From: Streptomyces xylophagus
Lineage (GTDB): Bacteria > Actinomycetota > Actinomycetes > Streptomycetales > Streptomycetaceae
DNA: 30,415 bases
Assembly: GCF_000716435.1 (NCBI RefSeq)
Contig: NZ_JNWO01000051.1
Location: forward strand, 1-30,415
Reading direction: 5' to 3'
In this document: piece by piece, positions 24,039-30,415 of the stretch
How the letters are laid out: every line of letters begins with the position of its first letter
How positions within the stretch are numbered: position 1 is the first letter of the stretch
The notes under the pieces: model-generated
What the model saw: the letters and a program-made list of their open reading frames with translations, nothing else
The model's database searches: none
What the model was told of the DNA's origin: nothing
Made by a program: the position numbers and the translations under genes

Positions 24039-24707
24039 TCAGTTGCTCCTGCGGACCCCCGGCGACACCGCGAGCCGTGAGACGCCCCAGAAGACTCCCA
24101 GCGTGACCAGGGCCATCCCGGCGACCAGGGTGGCGCCGCCGACGACCTTCTCGTAGTTCTTCTGGTAGAGGCCGTCGATGATGTAGCGGCCGAGGCCGCC
24201 GAGGCTGACGTAGGCGGCGATGGTGGCCGTGGAGACGATCTGGATGGCCGCCGAGCGCAGACCGCTGAGGATCAGCGGGAGCGCCACGGGGAGTTCCACC
24301 TGGAAGAGGACGCTCGCCTCGTTCATGCCCATGCCGCGGGCCGCGTCGACCGGGGACGGGTCGACGGAGCGCATCGCCTCGTACGTGGTGACCAGGATCG
24401 GCGGTACGGCGAGGACGACCAGCGGGATCATCACGGGGACCAGACCGAAGCCGATCAGCACGAACATCAGCACCAGCAGGCCGAAGCTGGGCAGCGCGCG
24501 GGCGGCGGTGGCGATGAGCGAGAGGGTGTTGCCGCCGCGTCCGGTGTGGCCCGTCAGCAGGCCGACGGGGAGGCCGATGGCGGCGGCGATGGCGAGCGCG
24601 ATCAGCGAGTACTGGACGTGCTCGCGCAGCCGGGTGGGGATGCCGTCGTAGCCGTGCCAGTGGGTGCTGTCGCTGAAGAAGGAGTTGATGAAGTGGAGTA
24701 CGTTCAC
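24039..24707 (-). CDS. Osmoprotectant ABC transporter permease (OpuCB/OpuCD/ProW type), second permease
   Basis: A 222-residue inner-membrane subunit with about five to six helices. It has the compact OpuC layout: an N-terminal REHVQYSLIALAIAAAIGLPVGLL, then ARALPSFGLLVLMFVLIGFGLVPVMIPLVVLAVPPILVTTYEAM, and the ATPase-contact loop DAARGMGMNEASVLFQVELPVALPLILSGLR. The GTG at 24707 overlaps the stop of the preceding permease by four bases. It is the last gene of the ATPase-permease-permease operon and its end abuts the terminator at 23989-24021. Confidence 0.9.
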   Translation of the reverse strand: MNVLHFINSFFSDSTHWHGYDGIPTRLREHVQYSLIALAIAAAIGLPVGLLTGHTGRGGNTLSLIATAARALPSFGLLVLMFVLIGFGLVPVMIPLVVLAVPPILVTTYEAMRSVDPSPVDAARGMGMNEASVLFQVELPVALPLILSGLRSAAIQIVSTATIAAYVSLGGLGRYIIDGLYQKNYEKVVGGATLVAGMALVTLGVFWGVSRLAVSPGVRRSN

Positions 24708-25414
24708 CGGGCTGCGTCCTCCAGTACGAGTTCGGCCGGTTCCGGCCGGTCCTCGGCGGGGCGGGCCTTGCGGGTGCCGCGCGGCATCCAGGGCGTGAGG
24801 AGCAGGCGTATGCCGACCAGGACGGCGTCCACGACGATGGCGAGGACGGCCGTGGTGATCACGGAGAGCCAGATCAGGCGCGGTTGGTGGTAGATCTGGC
24901 CGTCGTTGAGCAGATTGCCGAGCGCGCCCTGGTTGCCGATCAGCATGCCGACGCTGACGAGGGAGATGCTGGAGACGGTCGCCACCCGCAGGCCCGCGAT
25001 GATCGCGGGCACGGCGATCGGCAACTGCACCTGGAGATACCGGCGTACGGGCCCGAGGCCCATCGCGGTGGCCGCGTCCAGGGTCTCCTGGGGCACCGAG
25101 CGGACGCCGTCGACGATGGCCGGGACGAACACCACGAGGCTGTAGACGCCGAGCGGGATCATCACGGTGGTCTCGGTCTGGCCGGTGTAGTCGATGAGGA
25201 CGACGAAGAAGGCCAGCGAGGGAATCGCGTAGAGCACGGTCGTCACCCACAGCACCGGCGGGTACAACCAGCGCAGCCGCACGCACAGTTGGGCGATGGG
25301 CAGCGCGACCACCAGCCCGACGAGGACCGGGATCACGGCCTCGCGCAGGTGCAAGCCGATCAGACCGAGGTAGCTGTTCTGCAGGTCGCTGGGGATGCGG
25401 AACCAGTCGTTCAT
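24704..25414 (-). CDS. Osmoprotectant ABC transporter permease (OpuCB/OpuCD/ProW type), first permease
   Basis: A 236-residue inner-membrane subunit, partner of the permease encoded downstream. It shows the family segments REAVIPVLVGLVVALPIAQL, YAIPSLAFFVVLIDYTGQTETTVMIPLGVYSL, and the ATPase-contact loop DAATAMGLGPVRRYLQVQLPIAVPAIIAGLR, followed by a basic, Pro/Glu-rich C-terminal tail. Start ATG at 25414 overlaps the ATPase stop (ATGA). Two different permeases imply a heterodimeric channel, as in the B. subtilis OpuC system. Confidence 0.9.
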   Translation of the reverse strand: MNDWFRIPSDLQNSYLGLIGLHLREAVIPVLVGLVVALPIAQLCVRLRWLYPPVLWVTTVLYAIPSLAFFVVLIDYTGQTETTVMIPLGVYSLVVFVPAIVDGVRSVPQETLDAATAMGLGPVRRYLQVQLPIAVPAIIAGLRVATVSSISLVSVGMLIGNQGALGNLLNDGQIYHQPRLIWLSVITTAVLAIVVDAVLVGIRLLLTPWMPRGTRKARPAEDRPEPAELVLEDAAR

Positions 25415-26541
25415 CCGAGGACCTTCGTGCTGCTGCGCCCGGCCGCGTGCGCGCTCCGGATCGCCTCGCCCACGGCCTGCTGCGATACGACGCCCACGAC
25501 CCGGCCGGTGTCGTCCACGCCGACCGCCCAGCCGGTGGGCGACAGCACCGCGCCGTCGAGCGCGGCCCGCAGCGAGTCCTTGCCGGCCGCGAACGGGCGG
25601 CCGTACGGCAGGAGTTGAGCGGTGTCGACGGCTCCGGCGGTCAGCGCGCCCGGCTCGCTCCAGCCCAGCGGCCTGCCGTCCAGGTCGGTGACGAGGAGGT
25701 ACGGCACGTCGGGCGCGGTGCGTTCGGCGATCTGCTCGGCGGTGGAGTCGACGGCGACGATGGGGGACGTCTTGAGGTCGAGGCCGGCCGAGGAGAAGAA
25801 GGAGAGGCGGCGGATGCCGCGGTCGGCGCCGAGGAAGTCCTCGACGAACGCGTCCGCCGGGTCGGACAACAGCTCGGCGGGCGGGGCGAACTGGGCCAGC
25901 TTGCCACCGGTGCGCAGCACCGCGACCATCGTGCCGAGCTTGATGGCCTCGTCGATGTCGTGGGTGACGAAGACGATCGTCTTGCCCAACTCTTCCTGGA
26001 GGCGCAGGAGTTCGTCCTGGAGACCCTTGCGGACGACCGGGTCCACGGCGGAGAACGGCTCGTCCATGAGCAGGACCGGCGGGTCGGCGGCGAGGGCCCG
26101 GGCAACGCCGACGCGCTGCTGCTGGCCACCGGAGAGCTGGTACGGGTACCGCTTGGCGAGGGCGGAGTCGAGGCCCACCCGCTCCATGAGTTCGGTGGCC
26201 CGCGCCCTGGCCTTCTCCTTGCCCCAGCCGAGCATGCGGGGCACCGTCGCGATGTTGTCGACGATCGTGCGGTGCTGGAAGAGTCCGGCGTTCTGGATGA
26301 CGTAACCCATCGACCGGCGCAGCGTGTTGACCGGCTGCTTGGTGATGTCCGCGCCGTCCAGGGAGATCGTGCCCTCGCTGGGGTCGATCATCCGGTTGAT
26401 CATGCGCAGGGTGGTCGTCTTGCCGCAGCCCGAGGGGCCGACGAGGACGGTGATCGAGCGGTCCGGTATGTCCAAGGACAGTTGATCGACCGCCACCGTG
26501 CCGTCCGGGTACCGCTTGGTGACTGAATCTATCCGTATCAA
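25411..26541 (-). CDS. Osmoprotectant ABC transporter ATPase with C-terminal CBS region (OpuCA/ProV type)
   Basis: A 376-residue cytoplasmic ATPase that powers uptake. It has Walker A GPSGCGKT at 35-42, Q-loop YVIQNAGLF near 80-88, signature LSGGQQQR, and Walker B LLMDEPFSAVDP followed by the switch His in FVTHD. Residues from about 250 to the end form a tandem CBS-like module. In OpuA/OpuC transporters such modules sense ionic strength or cyclic di-AMP; whether this one does is inference. The start is TTG at 26541 with only a distant GAAGGG, so the initiation site is uncertain; no better in-frame start exists. It is the first gene of the operon; a TAGACT -10 (complement at 26613-26618) is possible about 70 bases upstream, without a clear -35. 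Confidence 0.9.
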   Translation of the reverse strand: MIRIDSVTKRYPDGTVAVDQLSLDIPDRSITVLVGPSGCGKTTTLRMINRMIDPSEGTISLDGADITKQPVNTLRRSMGYVIQNAGLFQHRTIVDNIATVPRMLGWGKEKARARATELMERVGLDSALAKRYPYQLSGGQQQRVGVARALAADPPVLLMDEPFSAVDPVVRKGLQDELLRLQEELGKTIVFVTHDIDEAIKLGTMVAVLRTGGKLAQFAPPAELLSDPADAFVEDFLGADRGIRRLSFFSSAGLDLKTSPIVAVDSTAEQIAERTAPDVPYLLVTDLDGRPLGWSEPGALTAGAVDTAQLLPYGRPFAAGKDSLRAALDGAVLSPTGWAVGVDDTGRVVGVVSQQAVGEAIRSAHAAGRSSTKVLG

Positions 26542-26785
26542 AACGCCGAATACCCTTCGGATGTGGCAGAAACTGCCCGTTCCTGGCCGCTGTCTCAGGC
26601 CGTTGAGGGGAGAGTCTAGACGGCTTGTGTTGCGGGAACTTGGCGGGCACCTGAGGGGTTTTGGGCGCCGCTTCCTGGGGGTTCGACGCGGATTGACTGT
26701 GCCTTGTCTGTGAGTCCGCTGATTCTCATCGACCGTTCAGTGAAGGCACAGGAACGCCCCAGGCAGGGCCCGGAAAGTCACCGTC

Positions 26786-27640
26786 ATGAACGAACAGAAC
26801 GCGGGAGGCGTCCGGCAGCGGTCGGTCGAGATCGTGGTGCCGGTGTACAACGAGGCGCACGTCCTCGCCGGCAGCATCGGCCGTCTCCACGCATACCTCG
26901 AAACCTCCTTCCCGTTCCCGTTCACGATCACCGTGGCGGACAACGCGAGCACCGACGGCACCTGGCAGGTTGCGCTCGACCTCACCCAGCAGCTGCCGCA
27001 CGTGCACGCCGTGCACCTCGACGCCAAGGGCCGGGGCCGCGCGCTCAAGCAGGTGTGGAGCCGGTCGGAGGCGGACGTGGTCGCGTACATGGACGTCGAC
27101 CTGTCCACCGGCCTCGAAGGCTTCCTGCCCCTGGTCGCCCCGCTCCTGTCCGGCCACAGCGACGTGGCCATCGGCAGCCGCCTGCACCGGCAGGCGGTGG
27201 TCGAGCGCGGTGCCAAGCGCGAGTTCATCTCCCGCTCCTACAACCTCCTCCTCAAGGCAGGCCTCGCGGCCCGCTTCTCGGACGCGCAGTGCGGCTTCAA
27301 GGCCGTGCGCACCGAGGTGTTCCGGGCGCTCGCCCCGCACATCGAGGACACCGCCTGGTTCTTCGACACCGAACTCCTCGTCCTCGCCCAGCGCAACAGG
27401 CTCCGCATCCACGAGGTCCCGGTCGACTGGATCGACGACCCCGACAGCCGTGTCGACATCGTCCGCACCGCCCTCGACGACCTCAAGGGCATGCGCCGCA
27501 TGTTCAAGCAGACGATCACCGGCCGCGCCCGCATCGCCGCCGTACCCCACCGCACCCGGACCGCCGAGGTCACGCCCGCCCGGGCGGAAGCCGACGCGCG
27601 CATCGCTTCCCGCTCGGAGAATCTGGAGTACGCGTCATGA
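26786..27640 (+). CDS. Family 2 glycosyltransferase, polyprenyl-phosphate sugar synthase (DPM1/ALG5/YkcC-like)
   Basis: A 284-residue cytoplasmic GT-A enzyme expected to transfer a sugar from a nucleotide donor to polyprenyl phosphate. It has the opening strand VEIVVPVYNEAHVL, then VADNASTDGTW, metal-binding MDVDLSTG, SRLHRQAV...REFISRSYN, and the late motif FSDAQCGFKAVR. No membrane helix is evident. The ATG at 26786 has GGAAAG about nine bases upstream. A divergent 244-base region separates it from the osmoprotectant ATPase; TTGACT at 26693-26698 may be its -35, but no good -10 is seen. Its stop overlaps the start of the GT39 gene, so the pair probably makes and then uses the same lipid-linked sugar. 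The sugar is not deducible. Confidence 0.88.
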   Translation: MNEQNAGGVRQRSVEIVVPVYNEAHVLAGSIGRLHAYLETSFPFPFTITVADNASTDGTWQVALDLTQQLPHVHAVHLDAKGRGRALKQVWSRSEADVVAYMDVDLSTGLEGFLPLVAPLLSGHSDVAIGSRLHRQAVVERGAKREFISRSYNLLLKAGLAARFSDAQCGFKAVRTEVFRALAPHIEDTAWFFDTELLVLAQRNRLRIHEVPVDWIDDPDSRVDIVRTALDDLKGMRRMFKQTITGRARIAAVPHRTRTAEVTPARAEADARIASRSENLEYAS

Positions 27641-29799
27641 CGACCCTCGCCCCGCCACCCGCCCAGGAAGGCGCCCGCCGTTCGCACCGGGCAGGACCGC
27701 CCGCCGACGGCGGCCTCAACTCCCGTGCCAGAAGGCTGTTCACGGGCCCGGAGGACGACCCGCGCTGGGCCCGCCCGGCCCTCTGGGCGATCCTTCTGCT
27801 GGCCACGGCCCTCTACGCCTGGAACCTGACCTCGATCACCGGCAACACCTTCTACGACGCGGCCGTCTACAGCGGCACCAAGAGCTGGAAGGCGTTCTTC
27901 TTCGGCGCACTCGACTCCGGCAGCTTCATCACGGTCGACAAACCACCCTTCGCGCTCTGGGTGATGGGCCTCTCCGCCCGCGTATTCGGTTACGGCACCT
28001 GGCAGTTGATGCTCCCGATGGTCGCGGCCGGCACCGGCTCGGTGGCCATTCTGTACCGCAGCATCAAGCGCGACTTCGGCGCGGTGGCGGGCACAATCTC
28101 CGCGCTGGTCCTCACGCTCACCCCGATCACGGTCGCCATCACCCGTGACACCAACCCGGACCCGATCCTCGTCCTGCTGATGATGCTCGGCGCGGTGGCC
28201 CTCCTGAAGGCCGTCCGTAACGGCAAGTTGATGCCCCTGGTGTGGTCGGCGGTCGCGATCGGCTTCGCGTTCAACACCAAGATGATGCAGGCGTACGTCG
28301 TCCTGCCCGCGTTCTTCCTCGTCTACCTCTGGGCCACGAACGTCTCCCTCGGCAAGCGCATCCGCAACCTCGCCGTCGCCACCGTCGCGCTGATCGTCTC
28401 CAGCGCCTGGTGGATGGTGATCGTCGACCTGATCCCCGCGTCCTCCCGCCCCTACATCGGCGGCTCGACCGACAACACGGTCTGGGACCTGGTCATCGGC
28501 TACAACGGCTTCGGCCGCATCTTCGGCGCCAGCTCGTCGGTCGGTTCGCAGGGCAACGGGGCTTCGTTCGGCGGCAGTTCGGGCCTGTACCGGATGTTCA
28601 ACGAGATCATGGGCGGCCAGATCTCCTGGCTGATCCCCTTCGCGGCGATCGCGCTCATCGCCGGTCTGGTACTGCGCGGACGCGCTCCCCGCACCGACGC
28701 CAAGCGCGCGGCGCTGATGCTCTGGGGCGGCTGGTTCGTCCTCCACTTCCTGACCTTCTCGCTGGCCGAGGGCACCTTCCACCCGTACTACGTCACCGCC
28801 ATGGCGCCCGGTATCGCGGCCCTGGCCGGTGCCGGCGGGGTGCTGCTGTACCGCGCCTTCCGTGAGGGTTCGGCGGCCAAGTGGGCCTGGGTGCTCCCGG
28901 CGGCGATCGCGGCCAGCTCCGTCTGGGCGGCCGTCCTGCTCCAGCGGGTCTCCGGCTCCGGCACGGTCTACACGGTCGCGGAGATCGTGGTCGCCGTGGC
29001 GGGCGCGGCCTCCGTACTCGGCCTGCTGGTCGGCCGGTTCACCCGGCGCCACCGTCTGATGGGCTTCGCGGCCCTCGCCGCGGTCGTCGCCCTCCTCGCC
29101 GGACCCGCGGCCTACTCGGTCTCGGCGGCGACCTCTTCGACCAACGGCACCAACCCGACGGCCGGTCCCAGCACCGGTGGCGGCATGGGTGGCGGCGGTG
29201 GCGGTATGGGCGGCGCGCCGAGCGGCACCAAGTCCGGTACGAAGCCCAGCGGTTCGGGTACCGGCAAGATGGGCACCCCGCCGTCCGGCGGCACGGCTCC
29301 CTCGGGCACGGGCAGCAGCGGCTCCTCGACCGGCGAGTCCACCACCGAGTCGGGATCCACGTCCGAGTCCGGTACGCAGCAGGCCGGCGGTGGCGGTATG
29401 GGCGGCGGCTCCCAGGTCTCGTCCGAGATGATCGCGTACCTCAAGAAGCACCAGGACGGCGCGACTTGGCTGCTGGCGGTGTCCACCGACCAGACGGCGT
29501 CCTCGATCATCCTGGAGTCGGGTCAGCCCGTGATCTCCATGGGCGGCTGGTCCGGAAGCGACAACGCGATGACCCTCGCGAAGCTCAAGTCCCTGGTGAA
29601 GTCGGGCAAGTTGCACTACATCATGGTCAGCAGCACCGGCGGCCAGGGCACCAACTCCGAGATCGCGACCTGGGTCAAGGCCCACGGCACGGCCGTCAAG
29701 TCCTCGGCGTACAGCTCCAGTTCGTCGACCTCTACCTCTACGTCGTCCACGTCGACCAGCAGCGGCCTGTACCGCCTGGACGCCTCCGACGTCAGCTGA
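27637..29799 (+). CDS. ArnT/YkcB-like GT39-family glycosyltransferase with Gly-rich linker and extracytoplasmic C-terminal domain
   Basis: A 720-residue polytopic membrane glycosyltransferase expected to move a sugar from a polyprenyl-phosphate carrier to an extracytoplasmic acceptor. About 11-13 helices fill residues 48-490. The first external loop carries the likely catalytic acid, FYDAAVYSGTKSW with Asp74, then FFFGALDSGSFITVDKPP, as in ArnT/YkcB proteins. A low-complexity Gly/Met/Ser/Thr linker (about 510-592) leads to a conserved domain (about 593-690, SSEMIAYLKKHQDG... and MGGWSGSDNAMTLAKLKSLV), the YkcA/B-type C-terminal domain. A Ser/Thr-rich patch precedes the end. The ATG overlaps the GT2 stop (ATGA), with GGAG eight bases upstream. 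The acceptor could be a wall polymer, glycolipid or protein. Confidence 0.88.
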   Translation: MTTLAPPPAQEGARRSHRAGPPADGGLNSRARRLFTGPEDDPRWARPALWAILLLATALYAWNLTSITGNTFYDAAVYSGTKSWKAFFFGALDSGSFITVDKPPFALWVMGLSARVFGYGTWQLMLPMVAAGTGSVAILYRSIKRDFGAVAGTISALVLTLTPITVAITRDTNPDPILVLLMMLGAVALLKAVRNGKLMPLVWSAVAIGFAFNTKMMQAYVVLPAFFLVYLWATNVSLGKRIRNLAVATVALIVSSAWWMVIVDLIPASSRPYIGGSTDNTVWDLVIGYNGFGRIFGASSSVGSQGNGASFGGSSGLYRMFNEIMGGQISWLIPFAAIALIAGLVLRGRAPRTDAKRAALMLWGGWFVLHFLTFSLAEGTFHPYYVTAMAPGIAALAGAGGVLLYRAFREGSAAKWAWVLPAAIAASSVWAAVLLQRVSGSGTVYTVAEIVVAVAGAASVLGLLVGRFTRRHRLMGFAALAAVVALLAGPAAYSVSAATSSTNGTNPTAGPSTGGGMGGGGGGMGGAPSGTKSGTKPSGSGTGKMGTPPSGGTAPSGTGSSGSSTGESTTESGSTSESGTQQAGGGGMGGGSQVSSEMIAYLKKHQDGATWLLAVSTDQTASSIILESGQPVISMGGWSGSDNAMTLAKLKSLVKSGKLHYIMVSSTGGQGTNSEIATWVKAHGTAVKSSAYSSSSSTSTSTSSTSTSSGLYRLDASDVS

Positions 29800-29824
29800 T
29801 CCCCCCGAGCCACATTTCCCGACA

Positions 29825-29857
29825 GGAAGGGCCGCCGGTGACCCCGGCGGCCCTTCC
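29825..29857. terminator. Bidirectional hairpin terminator
   Basis: Perfect 14-base arms GGAAGGGCCGCCGG (29825-29838) and CCGGCGGCCCTTCC (29844-29857) with a five-base loop lie between the convergent GT39 and VOC genes. Confidence 0.9.
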
Positions 29858-29870
29858 GCGTTGCCGCCTT

Positions 29871-30218
29871 TCAGTCCCGCGGTGCGACGCGGATACGGTT
29901 CCCGTCGGGATCGGCCGCGAGGAAGGTCGGCCCGAACCCCGCGTCATGAGGCTCGCGCAGGATCGTGACCCCCTTGGACTTCCACTGCTCGAAGGTCGCG
30001 TCGAGCTCGTCGGGTCCACCGTCGATGGCCAGGCACACCTCACTGGTGCGCGGGACGTCCGGTGACAGATCCTCGAACTGGCCGGACCACACACCTAGGT
30101 CGGCGCCTGGTCCGAGGTCGAAGGTGATGTATCCCGGAGTCTCGAACGAGGGGCTCATGCCGAGGAGGTCGCCGTAGAAACGGGCTGCGGCGGGAGCGTC
30201 GTTCACGTAGTGTCGCAA
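29871..30218 (-). CDS. VOC superfamily (glyoxalase/bleomycin-resistance-like) protein
   Basis: A 115-residue cytoplasmic protein of the vicinal-oxygen-chelate fold. It begins LRHYVNDAPAAARFYGDLLGM and has PGYITFDLGPGADLGVW in the middle. The second half-module SEVCLAIDGGPDELDATFEQWKSKGVTILREP leads to the classical closing motif ADPDGNRIRV. Function (metal-dependent isomerase, dioxygenase or drug binding) cannot be assigned. The start is TTG at 30218 with a too-close AGGA; a GTG four codons later is an alternative, so the N-terminus is minimal. It lies divergent from the HTH regulator with about 20 bases between the starts, a pairing common in actinobacteria. Confidence 0.85.
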   Translation of the reverse strand: MRHYVNDAPAAARFYGDLLGMSPSFETPGYITFDLGPGADLGVWSGQFEDLSPDVPRTSEVCLAIDGGPDELDATFEQWKSKGVTILREPHDAGFGPTFLAADPDGNRIRVAPRD

Positions 30219-30238
30219 TTCCTGAGAAAATCTGGTGG

Positions 30239-30415
30239 GTGACCCCAGACCGCTTCTTCACCCTGATGCTGCTCCTCACATCGAGGGATGCCGTGACCAC
30301 ACAGGAACTCGCCTCAGCGCTCGGGGTGTCCCTGCGGACCATCACCCGGGACCTGAACTGGCTCCGCGACGCCGGTCTTCCGGTGACCGCACACCGGGGC
30401 CGCTTCGGAGGCGTG
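30239..30415 (+). CDS. HTH transcriptional regulator, YafY/WYL type (truncated by window end)
   Basis: The first 59 codons of a regulator are visible; the frame stays open to the window edge. The sequence starts with PDRFFTLMLLLTSRDA, followed by a helix-turn-helix of the HTH_11/DeoR type (TTQELASALGVSLRTITRDL) and wing segment LRDAGLPVTAHRGRFGG. This is the normal N-terminus of YafY-family proteins, whose missing C-terminal part would be a WYL ligand-binding domain. The GTG at 30239 is the natural start; no good ribosome site is present, so the mRNA may be leaderless. It probably controls the divergent VOC gene. Confidence 0.85.
   Translation, partial: MTPDRFFTLMLLLTSRDAVTTQELASALGVSLRTITRDLNWLRDAGLPVTAHRGRFGGV

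Noticed and set aside
27238..29685. Long minus-strand frame (815 codons) opposite the glycosyltransferases
   Set aside because: No family motifs; the plus-strand GT2 and GT39 genes have full conserved motifs and overlapping start/stop coupling.

Overview
The window comes from a high-GC actinomycete, almost certainly a Streptomyces. The evidence is strong G/C bias at third codon positions, frequent GTG and TTG starts, two conservons (cvnABCD signalling operons), a Methyltransf_19 (DUF574) methyltransferase, a Tat-exported GH43 enzyme with an AbfB domain, and two copies of a GC-rich dispersed repeat that I recognise from Streptomyces genomes. The left edge is probably a contig end: a run of 54 G (6-59) leads into degenerate, low-complexity repeats (69-350). 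The right edge cuts through a regulator gene.

Layout. 332-1801 (-) is a DHA2-type MFS exporter, divergent from a SAM-dependent methyltransferase (1912-2715, +). 2953-7795 (+) is conservon 1, headed by an orphan sugar-binding-type lipoprotein and followed by sensor kinase CvnA, roadblock CvnB, DUF742 CvnC and GTPase-like CvnD. 7776-10580 (-) holds an M81/MlrC metallopeptidase and, upstream of it, a ROK repressor. Divergent from the repressor is 10760-16939 (+), a tightly coupled oligopeptide-type ABC importer (lipoprotein, two permeases, fused double ATPase) ending in a ROK sugar kinase. 17133-18530 (+) is a secreted GH43/CBM42 arabinofuranosidase-type enzyme with its own promoter and candidate operator.

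18600-26541 carries an osmoprotectant (OpuC/ProU-type) ABC transporter on the minus strand: binding lipoprotein at 18600-19562, and two permeases plus a CBS-containing ATPase at 24039-26541. Conservon 2 (19927-23979, +) lies between these two parts on the opposite strand. 26786-29799 (+) is a glycosyltransferase pair: a cytoplasmic GT2 polyprenyl-phosphate-sugar synthase type and a polytopic ArnT/YkcB-type GT39. The window closes with a VOC protein (-) divergent from a truncated HTH/WYL-type regulator (+). Three perfect hairpins (18544-18589, 23989-24021, 29825-29857) lie between convergent genes and should terminate both directions.

How it may fit together. Both conservons sit next to genes for extracytoplasmic solute-binding lipoproteins, which suggests nutrient or osmolyte sensing through CvnA. 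Conservon 1 is the most interesting element. Its lipoprotein has no transporter partner, its kinase appears to lack the histidine present at the equivalent site in conservon 2, and its CvnD lacks the Asp of the N-x-x-D guanine-recognition motif. It may be a ligand-binding-protein-fed, non-canonical signalling variant. The M81/ROK/ABC/ROK block looks like a self-regulated uptake and catabolic locus for a peptide or sugar-peptide substrate.
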